This document shows positions 26,460 to 35,563 of a DNA stretch of 64,000 nt, in pieces. A model generated the notes under the pieces. That model was not told the origin of the DNA and did not search any database. It saw nothing but the letters and a program-made list of their open reading frames with translations. Origin of the DNA: Bacteroidota bacterium (GTDB taxonomy: Bacteria > Bacteroidota > Bacteroidia > Chitinophagales > Chitinophagaceae); contig VGGV01000009.1 of NCBI GenBank assembly GCA_016868455.1, forward strand, positions 48,337 to 112,336, written 5' to 3'. The stretch's first letter is position 1; each line of letters begins with the position of its first letter. Both the position numbers and the translations under genes were made by a program.

Positions 26460-27200
26460 ATGGAAGTACATGCCCATTCACATACAGACAGGAAAAAGTG
26501 GACTCATTATTTCTGGAAGTTCTTTATGCTGTTTCTTGCCGTAACTCTTGGATTTTTTGTAGAAAATCAGCGGGAGCATTATGTAGAGCATCAGCGGGAG
26601 AAAAAATATATCAAGTCTCTTAACAGCGACCTGGAAGCCGACATCAACCGGCTTACTGCTATTATTCAGTTGCGGAATGAAAGGGCTTTGTTGCTGGATC
26701 CTTTCAGTAAATTACTAAACAGCAAAGAAGCTCTTCTGCACAGTAACAATCTTTATTATTACAACTCTTTTGCTACTCGGGGTGTTGCTTTTCGTTTTAC
26801 ACCGGTTGACGGAACCATGTAGCAGTTAAAAAATGCCGGCAACCTAAGGCTTGTCCACAAAAGCCTTTTCAGCGACAGTATTATTTCTTATGATGTATCC
26901 GTCAGGGCATTTATGTGGGGCACACAGGATGAGGAAAACATGATAGATACCTACAGGAATATCGCCGAAGGTATTTTTGACGGTGGGGTGCTGAACAGCA
27001 TGAGGGATGATGATAATAATGTAAACCGGATTGATTATAACCCGCCCGTTCGCTTAACAGAAGACGCAAAATTCAGGTTGAACTACCGGATTTATATGCT
27101 GACGGTTTTTAATAAACCAATGCGGAAGGAGGCAAGAAAGCTGCTGGCGAAAGGAGAACAACTTAATACTTTGCTGAATACAGAATATCAGCTGAAATAA
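26460..27200 (+). pseudogene. MEVHAH-type membrane protein interrupted by an amber codon
   Basis: The start MEVHAHSHTDRKKWTHYFWK and membrane helix match the intact copy at 19002. The same frame runs from 26460 to 27200 with a single TAG at 26820-26822. The codon sits where the other copies have Asp or Glu in the TF-D/E-Q-L/F-K-N motif, so one G-to-T change of GAG explains it. Apart from the stop the frame is clean, giving about 246 residues. Without readthrough the product would be a 120 residue stub with helix. Confidence 0.8.
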
Positions 27201-27238
27201 AAGAGAATTGAACCTCTATTGCCCGTTCTTTTCATTGA

Positions 27239-27823
27239 CTATGATAATAGGCTGGCTCTCACTTTCCACAAACCATCCCAGTCAAGATCAGTTAAAACAT
27301 CATCAAACACCAGCAGATCCCGCTGTACGCCGTAAGCATTGGTGGTGAAGGCCATCGCATTCCTATGATCGTTAAATCCGTCGAGGGAAATAGCTATGTG
27401 ATCATGACCGCGTACACTGAAATCCCTTCTGAAATCCGTAGCCCTTATGGCTTTGTTGCCGCCCGAATCATGTTCAATGATGCCGAGGTATAAATACTGC
27501 CTGTTATACAAACCCATTGTTGTGGTTTTATGATTGGGCGTATTGCCCTGCATAGGTTCTATCTGTATAAAGTCAGGCGAAGGAATGGCTTGTTTCCATT
27601 CTGTTTCATCCAGAGCGTCGTCAATTTTTATATTGCCGGAGATTTTGGCAGCAATGATTTCTTTTTTTACCGAATCCGGTTTGAAGATACCGGCATCCTG
27701 TGCGTAACAGGTAGCTGAAATAAATAAGTAGAAGATAAGCAGCCGTTTTATTGCCGGAATATTCCGGCAAATTAAGAAAACCTTCCTTGAGGAATGGAAG
27801 TAGTTGGATAAACGGAAAATCAA
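27239..27823 (-). pseudogene. N-terminal fragment of a DUF5916/CBM9-like protein
   Basis: A 194 residue ORF with a signal peptide (LLIFYLFISATCYAQ) and a CBM9-like carbohydrate-binding domain (IKIDDALDETEWKQA, YLGIIEHD, DHIAISLDGFNDHRNAMAF). It stops at DGLWKV where whole DUF5916 proteins continue for several hundred residues with a membrane barrel. In another frame the last codons read FVESESQPIIIVNEKNG, as if the 3' end was joined to the tail of a different gene. The start is a TTG overlapping the stop of the E1 gene. Most likely a deletion remnant. Confidence 0.65.
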
Positions 27824-29823
27824 TAAGACGATAACTTTCTTATTATCTCATCCAGTCTTGCCCTTGCAAGAAAATTCTGCTCCAGTTCAACGCTGAACGG
27901 AACCGGTGTATCCAGCGAAGCGCAACGCATCACCGGTGCATCCAAAATAGTAAAACAGTTTTCAGCGATCCAGGCTGCAATTTCACCGCCAATGCCGCCA
28001 ATCAAAGTATCTTCATGTAATATTAATACTCTTCCTGTTCTTGCTACGGAGGCACGGATGGCGAAATAATCCAAAGGAGCCAGTGTTCTCAAATCCAGAA
28101 TGTCAATTGAGATTTCCGGATATTCGGCCGCATAATCTTCTGCCCAATGAACACCTGCCCCATAGGTAATGATGGAAATCTCATCCCCATCTCTAACATG
28201 TCTTGCTTTGCCGATCTCTATTTCATAATAATCTTCGGGCACTGGCCCGGTTACGGAACGGTACAAGGCTTTATGCTCAAAATACATGACTGGATTAGGA
28301 TCGTTGATCGCTGCGATCAATAATCCTTTTGAATCCATTGGCGTAGATGGATAAACTACTTTCAATCCCGGCACATGGGTAAACCATGCTTCATTGCTTT
28401 GCGAATGAAAGGGCCCTGCCCCCACTCCTGCACCGGTGGGCATACGAATCACTACATCAGCATTCTGCCACCAGCGGTAATGAATTTTTCCCAGGTTGTT
28501 TACGATCTGGTTAAATCCGCTGGTAACAAAATCAGCAAACTGCATTTCCACCATGCTCTTAAACCCTTCGAGAGATAAACCTAATGCTGTACCCACTATT
28601 GCGCTTTCGCAAAGCGGTGTATTTCTTACCCTTCGTTTCCCAAACTCCTGCACAAATCCTTCGGTAATTTTAAAAGCGCCGCCGTATTCAGCTATGTCTT
28701 GTCCCATCAGGATAAGGTTGGGATGCTTTGTCATACTTTGATGAAGACCTTCTTTAATCGCATCGATCATTCTGAGCTCACGATGTGAATGGTGAATAGT
28801 GAATGGTGAATTTTTTTCTTTTGACCATTCACTATTGCCTATTGACGGCGCATAAACATCCTCCAACTCTTCTTCCGTATCTGCAACAACAGGCTTTGTG
28901 TCAAACCCGATCTTCAATTCACTTTCTATTTTATCCTTGAACTCATTCCTTATCTCTGCTACCTTCATTTCGCTGATCACCCCTTCTTTAATCAGGTATC
29001 TTTCATAATTCTTAACCGGGTCTTTTTGTTCCCAGAGGCGGAACAGGTCCTGCGGCACATATTTCGTACCACTGGCCTCTTCGTGTCCCCGCATCCGGAA
29101 AGTCATACATTCAATCAGGTAGGGCTTCAGGTGTCTGATACAATATTCCCTCACCCCCTTTATTGTGTCATAAACGGATAAGATATTGTTGCCATCGATC
29201 TGCACTCCCTCCATGCCGTAGCCTTTTGCCCTGTCCACCAGGCTGATGCAGCGGTATTGTTCACTCACCGGAGTGCTTAGCCCATACCCATTGTTTTCTA
29301 TAATAAATATCACGGGCAGATCCCAAACGGCAGCCACATTCAGGGCTTCATGAAAATCGCCTTCGCTGGTGCCGCCCTCGCCGGTAAAAGCGAGGGAAAC
29401 CTTACTTTCTTTTCTCAGCTTGTATGCCAGCGCCACACCATCGGCAATGGCCAGCTGCGGGCCCAGGTGTGAGATCATTCCGCAGATATGATGCTCCCGG
29501 TTACCAAAATGAAAACTTCTCTCCCTGCCCTTGCTGTAACCTTCCTGTGCGCCCTGCCATTGCATGAAGAGTTTGCTCAATGGCATATTGCGGGTGGTGA
29601 AAACGCCAAGGTTGCGGTGAAGCGGCATTATCCATTCATCGGGCTGCAGAGCCAGTGTGGCCCCCGCTGCTATGGCCTCTTGTCCGATACCGCTGAACCA
29701 TTTGGAAATTTTTCCCTGCCGCAGCAACACCAGCATTTTTTCTTCAATCATCCTCGGCCATAGAAGCGAACGGTAAAAATGGGTGAGCTGATCGTCAGAT
29801 AAATCTTTGCGGTCAAATGTCAT
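27820..29823 (-). CDS. fused alpha/beta E1 component of a 2-oxoacid dehydrogenase (branched-chain type)
   Basis: A 667 residue thiamine-diphosphate enzyme that decarboxylates 2-oxoacids (probably 2-oxoisovalerate and relatives) and passes the acyl group to lipoylated E2. Residues 1-330 are the alpha domain, with the TPP motif GEGGTSEGD to IENNGYG (about 150-177) and the RMRGHEEASG phosphorylation-loop region. From about 351 it is the beta domain (MGQDIAEYGGAF, TPLCESAIVG, PTGAGVGAGPFHSQSNEAW). The linker between them is encoded by an AATAGTGAATGGT inverted repeat. The alpha-beta fusion itself is common in Bacteroidota. No E2 or E3 gene is nearby. Confidence 0.92.
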   Translation of the reverse strand: MTFDRKDLSDDQLTHFYRSLLWPRMIEEKMLVLLRQGKISKWFSGIGQEAIAAGATLALQPDEWIMPLHRNLGVFTTRNMPLSKLFMQWQGAQEGYSKGRERSFHFGNREHHICGMISHLGPQLAIADGVALAYKLRKESKVSLAFTGEGGTSEGDFHEALNVAAVWDLPVIFIIENNGYGLSTPVSEQYRCISLVDRAKGYGMEGVQIDGNNILSVYDTIKGVREYCIRHLKPYLIECMTFRMRGHEEASGTKYVPQDLFRLWEQKDPVKNYERYLIKEGVISEMKVAEIRNEFKDKIESELKIGFDTKPVVADTEEELEDVYAPSIGNSEWSKEKNSPFTIHHSHRELRMIDAIKEGLHQSMTKHPNLILMGQDIAEYGGAFKITEGFVQEFGKRRVRNTPLCESAIVGTALGLSLEGFKSMVEMQFADFVTSGFNQIVNNLGKIHYRWWQNADVVIRMPTGAGVGAGPFHSQSNEAWFTHVPGLKVVYPSTPMDSKGLLIAAINDPNPVMYFEHKALYRSVTGPVPEDYYEIEIGKARHVRDGDEISIITYGAGVHWAEDYAAEYPEISIDILDLRTLAPLDYFAIRASVARTGRVLILHEDTLIGGIGGEIAAWIAENCFTILDAPVMRCASLDTPVPFSVELEQNFLARARLDEIIRKLSSY
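28795..28836. repeat. perfect inverted repeat in the E1 inter-domain linker
   Basis: AATAGTGAATGGT (28795-28807) and ACCATTCACTATT (28824-28836) are perfect 13-bp arms around a T-rich spacer, with further GAATGGTGAAT copies on the left. It encodes the Ser/Asn/His/Lys-rich linker between the alpha and beta halves of E1 without breaking the frame. Confidence 0.75.
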
Positions 29824-29879
29824 GTTACAAACCTATAAAATAAAGCAGTACAGATTTATGTATGGTCAGACCGGAACGG

Positions 29880-31154
29880 TCAGACCACCACTAATTCATA
29901 AAAAGCCTCCGGTTGCAGGTATTTTTGAGCAAGCAACTGCAGCTCTTCAGCAGTAATTGTTTTAACAGCGCTGATTGTATCGTAAAAATATTGTTCTGTG
30001 AGGTTATTCAGCACCAGGTTTTTCCAACGGGCAATGATCTGAAAGGGACCGTCAAGGTCGCCCAGTATGCTGCCCATCATGTAATTTCTTACAAGCAATA
30101 ACTCTTCTTCATCAACCGGTTCTTCCCTGAGCAGCTTCATTCCCTTATAAACTTCCTCAATGGTTGCTTCGCAAACATCTTTACCCGCCTCCGTAGCAAC
30201 CATCCATGCTGTATCATGAATATGGTTTTGAAGAAAGCTTTGAATGCCGTAGGTATACCCCTTGTCTTCCCGGATATTGCTCATCAGTCTTGATCCAAAA
30301 AAACCGCCAAAAACTGTATTCAGCACCATTACTTTAATAAAATCAGGATGGTGGCGGTTGGGAAAATGCCGGGCAATGCGGATGGAGCCCTGCACACCTG
30401 CCTCATCGTTGATAATTCTGTGTTTTTTCTGATCAACCGGCTGCTGTTCCATATTTTTCATTTCTGCATTTCCAAACGGAAGGTCACCAAAATACCGGTT
30501 GAGCACAACATCAAGTCCGGCAGGAATTTTCCCTGCAACAAAAAGGATTGGTTTGCCATTACGATAGAATTCATTGTAGAACTGCAGCAACTGGTCCCGG
30601 TTCAGCGCATCAAAATCTTCCAGCCGACTGAATTTTCCGTAAGGATGATTTTCACCAAACAAAAAGGCATCAATCATCCGGCCTGCCACAAAATCGCTTT
30701 TCTTCAGGTTTACCTTCAGCCGCTGTTTCATATTTTGTCTGTAAATATCCAGTTCCTGCTGCGGCAATACCGATTCGGTAATCAGCTCCCTCACCACGGG
30801 AAGCAGTTCTTTTATATGCTTGTTCAGGCAATGCAGGGTGATGGTGGCTGTTTCATTGTAGCAGGCCCTGTTCAGGTATGAGCCATAGTATTCAAAATGT
30901 TCATTTATCTGAAAGGCTGTTTTGGATGATGTTCCGTTCCTCAACAAAAAGTTTGCAGTGGCTGCCACCAGGTTCTGGTCTTCAAACCAGTTGCCGGCAT
31001 AAAATACCCACTCAACGGAGAGCACTTCTTCTGCCCCGGCATTTACGGCATAAACTTCCACACCATTGTCAAGCGAAAATTTTTCCGCCTGTTTCAGCTT
31101 AAGCTCAAAATTAACTGCATCCACAATGGGAGGGGCCTGTTTCCTGTCCGGCAT
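29880..31154 (-). CDS. M16 family peptidase-like subunit without the zinc motif
   Basis: A 424 residue M16 (pitrilysin/insulinase-like) protein. Where active partners have HxxEH it reads FLLRNGTSSKT, so it should not bind zinc. It has the late R/Y-type loop region (EDKGYTYGIQSF) typical of the non-catalytic or substrate-binding partner. It lies 23 bp downstream of the HxxEH-containing M16 gene, and the two probably form a heterodimer as in mitochondrial processing peptidase and bacterial pairs. Neither has an obvious signal peptide, so they may be cytoplasmic. Confidence 0.9.
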   Translation of the reverse strand: MPDRKQAPPIVDAVNFELKLKQAEKFSLDNGVEVYAVNAGAEEVLSVEWVFYAGNWFEDQNLVAATANFLLRNGTSSKTAFQINEHFEYYGSYLNRACYNETATITLHCLNKHIKELLPVVRELITESVLPQQELDIYRQNMKQRLKVNLKKSDFVAGRMIDAFLFGENHPYGKFSRLEDFDALNRDQLLQFYNEFYRNGKPILFVAGKIPAGLDVVLNRYFGDLPFGNAEMKNMEQQPVDQKKHRIINDEAGVQGSIRIARHFPNRHHPDFIKVMVLNTVFGGFFGSRLMSNIREDKGYTYGIQSFLQNHIHDTAWMVATEAGKDVCEATIEEVYKGMKLLREEPVDEEELLLVRNYMMGSILGDLDGPFQIIARWKNLVLNNLTEQYFYDTISAVKTITAEELQLLAQKYLQPEAFYELVVV

Positions 31155-31177
31155 ATTATTCCGTGCTGGTTTGATAA

Positions 31178-32416
31178 TTAGTTTTCTGACAAATAATGTA
31201 TGGTGCTGCAGTTACTGTTGCGGAAAATGGTGCGGCTTTCCTTCAATAAATCTTCTATTGTAACCGATGCATACTGCTCCAGTTCAAAATTCATCCGGGA
31301 TGCATCGCCGAGAATTTCGTAATAAGCCAGGCTGTTGGCCCTGCTCATCACACTCATATCCTCAAAGGCAATCATGCTTTCGGTTTTGTTTTTTACTTTC
31401 TGCAGTTCTGCTTCACTCGCCGGTTCGTTTTTCATTTTCTCCAGTTCCTCATCCACTGCTTTTTCGGCATCTTCCATCTTCACTCCCTTCACCAGCTTTC
31501 CTTCCACCACCACCAGCCCTGCATCCGTACTGCCAAAATGATGGCATTCAATATTGCTGAAAAGCTGTTTTTCCTTAACCAGCGACTGGTACAGCCTGGA
31601 TGAGCCGCCTCCGCTGAGAATATCGGTAAGCAGGTCGGCAATATAATACCTGCTGTCAAGCCGGTTTGACATATGCCAGCATTTGTACAATGCATCCAGC
31701 GGCACACCGGCCTTTATCACCTGTCTTCTTTCTTCTGTCTGCTCAGGTTCCTGCGGCAGGTTCCGTTTATACTTTTCTCCTGATGGAATATCGCCAAACC
31801 ATTTTTCAGCCAGCGCTTTTACTTTGTCCGCCGTTACATTGCCCGCCACCACCAGCGCGGCATTTACCGGCCGGTAATGTTTGAAAAAAAAGTTCTCAAC
31901 ATCCTGCAGCTGTGCATTTTCAATATGAGAGAGTTCTTTCCCGATCGTCATCCAGCGATAGGGATGTTCTTTATAGGCCAGTTCCCGCATCTTGTGCCAC
32001 ACATCACCGTAAGGTTTGGTAAGATAGTGCTCCTTGAATTCCTCACATACCACCTTGCGCTGCACATCCAGGCTTTTTTTACTGAAGGCCAGCGAGAGCA
32101 TCCTGTCGCTTTCAAGCCAGAAAGCAGTTTCCAGATTTTCTGCCGGCAGCTGTATGTAGTAATTGGTAAGATCGTTGGTGGTGTAGGCATTATTATCCCC
32201 GCCGGCCATTTGCAGCGGTTCATCATAGTTTTCAATATTCACGGAGCCGCCGAACATCAGGTGTTCAAACAAATGGGCAAACCCTGTTTTCTGAGGGTCC
32301 TCATCCCGGGCGCCCACATCATACATAATATTCACCACAACCATGGGGGTACTCAGGTCCTGGTGTACAATTACCCGGAGGCCGTTGGCCAGTGTAAATT
32401 TTTCAAACTGAATCAT
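31178..32416 (-). CDS. M16 family zinc peptidase, catalytic partner
   Basis: A 412 residue M16B-type peptidase. The inverted zinc motif HLFEH (about residues 47-51, in GFAHLFEHLMFGG) and the downstream glutamate region (EFKEHYLTKPYGD) are present. It cuts peptides or targeting sequences and is expected to work with the neighbouring zinc-less M16 protein, with which it forms an operon. The protein is full length for the family. Confidence 0.93.
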   Translation of the reverse strand: MIQFEKFTLANGLRVIVHQDLSTPMVVVNIMYDVGARDEDPQKTGFAHLFEHLMFGGSVNIENYDEPLQMAGGDNNAYTTNDLTNYYIQLPAENLETAFWLESDRMLSLAFSKKSLDVQRKVVCEEFKEHYLTKPYGDVWHKMRELAYKEHPYRWMTIGKELSHIENAQLQDVENFFFKHYRPVNAALVVAGNVTADKVKALAEKWFGDIPSGEKYKRNLPQEPEQTEERRQVIKAGVPLDALYKCWHMSNRLDSRYYIADLLTDILSGGGSSRLYQSLVKEKQLFSNIECHHFGSTDAGLVVVEGKLVKGVKMEDAEKAVDEELEKMKNEPASEAELQKVKNKTESMIAFEDMSVMSRANSLAYYEILGDASRMNFELEQYASVTIEDLLKESRTIFRNSNCSTIHYLSEN

Positions 32417-32521
32417 GCTTCCCTTAACTTGTAATGATAAAACAGCCCTCTTCTTTGCCTGAAAGCAAATACGGAGGGCGGTCTAAAGGTATTGAAAATG
32501 ATAGAAAGTGGGTTGGGTCCG

Positions 32522-33727
32522 TTACCGCAGGATATTCTTCACCTTAAACTCCAGTTCAAAAATCACACCATCACGCCGGAGAATGAGTCTTATTTTTTCG
32601 TTGGGTGTCTGTATGGCAATTTTATACTGGTTCAGGTTTTGGTTAAACTGTTTGTTCACGGCTATCACTTCGTCCCCTTCTTGTAGCCCGGCTGCTTCTG
32701 CCGGTGAACCTTTGGCCACATCGCCTACAATGATGATCCTGTTTATCAGGTACAGTTCAAGACCGGTGTAGGAATAGTCAAACGGGTCGGCATAGTGGCT
32801 GTTGGGCGAAATAAAAATATCGCCCCGGGCATAGTTCAGTATTACATTAAACCGGCGCATGATACCATTGCCCAGCAATCCGCCCATATTGGGGTATGAA
32901 GTGACATTGTATTCATCGTTAAAAATAAAAACAGGAACATTGCGGAACCGGTACGGGCCCACTTTTACTTCTTTAATTACCGTTTGTTCCATATCAATTT
33001 TACCTCCCAGCCCCTCTCCTTCTTTCAGATACCTTTTTCTTTTTTTATCCAGGAACAGGCTGTCATCAATAAAATCCCTCGAAAACAAAACGCAGAGACC
33101 TGCGCCGATATCAAATAAAAACCTGGAATGAATGGTTTTTTCATCTCTTACCCGCAGGGGCTGCGTTACCAGTTGGCCGATGTCTGGTTTCAGCAAGTAC
33201 CCGTTGCGGGGATAGCGGATGGTGCCTTTAGTGGCGAACGTAACTTTTGAACTGTCATAGTTCAGTTTAATAATATAACGGCTGAGTACGGCATAACCCA
33301 TGATGCCGTCAATCCTTTCGCCATATACTGCGGTAAGAATGCTGTAATCATTAATATGGAAATTGAGGCTGTCAACGGTTAGCCCGGGAAAATACAGTTT
33401 ACGGTTATATAAAAAACTTACTTTTCGTATGCCGGCAATACCCCGGATGGTTCGTTCGGTTGGTGTGGGCTTCAGCCCGAGGTAAGCAACGGTGGCAGAA
33501 TCCAGTGAAATACCGCTGCTTCCGGTATCCAGGACAAAATTCATTGTGTCGGGAAAAGGGTCAAGCCGTGCCTGTATTATGATGATGCCGCCGCTTAGCT
33601 GGATAAAAGGAATGGTGGTTATGTTACGGGAAGGCGGGTCAATAAACTCTTCCTGGGCAGCCGCAGGCTGATGATACAGCGCAAAAACAAAAAATGCCAG
33701 GCAATAAATAGTCTTTTTCAGTTTCAT
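32522..33727 (-). CDS. exported aspartyl protease-like protein with PDZ domain
   Basis: A 401 residue secreted protein. The ATG at 33727 gives a signal peptide (IYCLAFFVFALYHQPAAAQ); the upstream extension to 33769 looks spurious. Two retropepsin-like half domains are visible: NFVLDTGSSGISLD with the DTGSS active site, then FLFDIGAGLCVLF, where the second site reads DIGAG. A PDZ domain occupies the last 100 residues (IIVGDVAKGSPAEAAGLQ, GDEVIAVNKQ). It probably degrades or binds peptides in the periplasm. The gene is monocistronic, about 100 bp before the M16 pair. Confidence 0.88.
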   Translation of the reverse strand: MKLKKTIYCLAFFVFALYHQPAAAQEEFIDPPSRNITTIPFIQLSGGIIIIQARLDPFPDTMNFVLDTGSSGISLDSATVAYLGLKPTPTERTIRGIAGIRKVSFLYNRKLYFPGLTVDSLNFHINDYSILTAVYGERIDGIMGYAVLSRYIIKLNYDSSKVTFATKGTIRYPRNGYLLKPDIGQLVTQPLRVRDEKTIHSRFLFDIGAGLCVLFSRDFIDDSLFLDKKRKRYLKEGEGLGGKIDMEQTVIKEVKVGPYRFRNVPVFIFNDEYNVTSYPNMGGLLGNGIMRRFNVILNYARGDIFISPNSHYADPFDYSYTGLELYLINRIIIVGDVAKGSPAEAAGLQEGDEVIAVNKQFNQNLNQYKIAIQTPNEKIRLILRRDGVIFELEFKVKNILR

Positions 33728-33871
33728 GATTTGGAGGTGTGGTGGCCGGCGGTCTTTTTTGTATGACAAATATTCGCCATAAAATGATGCAGCAGCGCTT
33801 TCCGCTTACATAAATATCCGGTACTGTTTTGATTTATTAAACCCGTTCAGCACTTTTCTGCTGTATCAATA

Positions 33872-33879
33872 TACCTTTG
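33872..33879 (+). promoter_or_regulatory. -7 promoter box directly upstream of mqnC
   Basis: TACCTTTG matches TAnnTTTG and ends 4 nt before the mqnC ATG at 33884, so the transcript would have almost no leader. No good -33 TTG was found. Confidence 0.4.
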
Positions 33880-33883
33880 CGCT

Positions 33884-35008
33884 ATGCAGTTAAATGAGTT
33901 ATATGATAAGGCCTCCTCCTTTGGCCATTTGACCGTTGAAGAAGGCGTTTACCTCTATCACCATGCCCCGCTGGCCGACCTGATGTTTGTTGCCGATGAG
34001 CTTCGCAAAAAACAGGTACCCCATGGAAAAGTGACCTGGCAGATAGACCGGAATGCGAATACCACCAATGTGTGTATTGCCAACTGCAAGTTTTGCAACT
34101 TTTACCGCATACCCGGCCACCCGGAAGCCTACATCACCGATATGCCGGCTTACCGGCAAAAAATTGAAGAAACATTAAAGTATGGCGGCGACCAGTTGCT
34201 TTTGCAGGGCGGTCATCACCCCGAACTGGGCTTGCAATTTTATGTTGATACATTTAAAGCCATCAAGGCTGAATATCCCAACATTAAACTGCATGCACTG
34301 GGCCCGCCCGAAGTGGCGCATATCACCAAACTGGAGAAATCAACTCACGGGGAGGTTCTGATAGCACTGAAAGAAGCCGGGCTTGATTCACTGCCCGGCG
34401 CCGGCGCTGAAATTTTGATTGACCGGGTGCGGCGGCTGATCAGCAAAGGCAAATGCGGGGCGCAGGAATGGCTCGACATCATGCATGAAGCGCATAAGCT
34501 GAATATTACCACTTCCGCCACCATGATGTTTGGCCATGTGGAAACGATTGAAGAAAGGTTTGAGCACCTGGTGAAAATAAGAGATGTGCAAAGCCGCAAA
34601 CCAAAAGATGCGAAGGGATTTTTAGCTTTTATTCCCTGGACCTTCCAGGATGTGGATACATTACTGGCAAAAATCCGGGGTGTGCATAACCTTACCACGC
34701 CGGAAGAATACATCCGCATGATTGCCCTCAGCCGCATGATGCTGCCCAACATAAAAAACATACAGGCCAGCTGGTTGACGGTGGGCAAACAAACTGCCTC
34801 CATCTGTTTACATGCCGGCGCCAATGATTTTGGAAGTATTATGATTGAAGAAAATGTGGTAAGCGCTGCCGGGGCGCCGCACCGGTTTACTTATAGAACC
34901 ATACAGGAAGCTATCCGGGAAGCGGGTTTTGAACCGCAACTGCGCAACCAGCAGTATGAATGGAGGGAGATACCGGAAGAGATAGAGGAACAGGTGATAG
35001 CCTATTAA
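33884..35008 (+). CDS. mqnC: cyclic dehypoxanthine futalosine synthase (menaquinone, futalosine pathway)
   Basis: A 374 residue radical SAM enzyme that cyclises dehypoxanthine futalosine in menaquinone synthesis. The Fe-S cluster motif CIANCKFC lies near residues 64-71, followed by LLQGGHHPELGL, SLPGAGAEIL and the late conserved HAGANDFGSIMIEENV shared by MqnC and MqnE. The KxxWQIDRNANTTNVC beginning and overall length fit MqnC rather than MqnE. Menaquinone made by this route would feed the alternative complex III encoded at the start of the window. It stands alone, with other mqn genes not in view. Confidence 0.93.
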   Translation: MQLNELYDKASSFGHLTVEEGVYLYHHAPLADLMFVADELRKKQVPHGKVTWQIDRNANTTNVCIANCKFCNFYRIPGHPEAYITDMPAYRQKIEETLKYGGDQLLLQGGHHPELGLQFYVDTFKAIKAEYPNIKLHALGPPEVAHITKLEKSTHGEVLIALKEAGLDSLPGAGAEILIDRVRRLISKGKCGAQEWLDIMHEAHKLNITTSATMMFGHVETIEERFEHLVKIRDVQSRKPKDAKGFLAFIPWTFQDVDTLLAKIRGVHNLTTPEEYIRMIALSRMMLPNIKNIQASWLTVGKQTASICLHAGANDFGSIMIEENVVSAAGAPHRFTYRTIQEAIREAGFEPQLRNQQYEWREIPEEIEEQVIAY

Positions 35009-35025
35009 AACCGTTTTATTTTCTT

Positions 35026-35033
35026 TAAATTTG
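35026..35033 (+). promoter_or_regulatory. -7 promoter box directly upstream of the antitoxin gene
   Basis: TAAATTTG matches TAnnTTTG and ends 3 nt before the ATG at 35037, again predicting a nearly leaderless transcript. Confidence 0.4.
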
Positions 35034-35036
35034 GGT

Positions 35037-35234
35037 ATGACGGTAATTACCGTAACCATTAAAAAGAAAAAAGCCCTGAAAGCGCTGGAAGAGTTTCGTG
35101 CCAACGACCTCATTGATTTTGCCATGGGAAAAAGAAATAAGAAAGACAGGGTACAAACCCATATTGCCAGCGAAAAATCACTGGCGAAAGACTGGCTTTC
35201 AAAAAAAGAAGATGAAGCATGGCGAGGTTTATAA
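35037..35234 (+). CDS. putative antitoxin of a PemK/MazF-type pair
   Basis: A 65 residue basic protein (MTVITVTIKKKKALKALEEF) whose frame overlaps the toxin gene by 16 bp. The ATG at 35037 is taken rather than the TTG at 35031. The beta-strand start followed by helices fits a small DNA-binding or neutralising antitoxin, but the family was not recognised from sequence alone; the call rests on its position before the PemK-like gene. Confidence 0.7.
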   Translation: MTVITVTIKKKKALKALEEFRANDLIDFAMGKRNKKDRVQTHIASEKSLAKDWLSKKEDEAWRGL

Positions 35235-35551
35235 AGGGTGATATTGTGGTTGTTCCCTTCCCTTTCTCTGACTTAAGTGGCACAAAAAGGCGCTCCGCTT
35301 TTGTATTAGCCAATCTTCCCGGAAGCGATATTATCCTTTGCCAGGCTACCAGCCGGTTTAAAAAAGACAAATTCGCTGTTGAAATTTCCCAGATTGATTT
35401 TGCTTCAGGCGGCCTTCCTATATTAAGCTATGTAAGGCCCAACAGGATTTTTACAGCCGACAAAAGTATTATTGTCAGAAAAGCCGGCACATTAAAATCT
35501 CTGGTTTCTGAAAGCATCATTAGCCGGGTTGTGTCAATTATTGAAAACTGA
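35219..35551 (+). CDS. PemK/MazF-family toxin (mRNA interferase)
   Basis: A 110 residue protein with the PemK/MazF beta-barrel signature: KGDIVVVPFPFSDLSGTKRRSAFVLAN at the start, then the ILCQATS strand and the LPILSYVRPNRIFTAD strand with the central arginine. Family members cleave mRNA at specific sites and are held in check by the antitoxin encoded just upstream. The 16-bp overlap with the antitoxin gene indicates coupled translation. Confidence 0.9.
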   Translation: MARFIKGDIVVVPFPFSDLSGTKRRSAFVLANLPGSDIILCQATSRFKKDKFAVEISQIDFASGGLPILSYVRPNRIFTADKSIIVRKAGTLKSLVSESIISRVVSIIEN

Positions 35552-35563
35552 TTTTTCCTGCAT

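Noticed and set aside
26820..26822. TAG as a recoded pyrrolysine or suppressed amber codon
   Set aside because: Several intact genes end in TAG, no pyl genes are present, and the expected residue is Glu/Asp, one base away.
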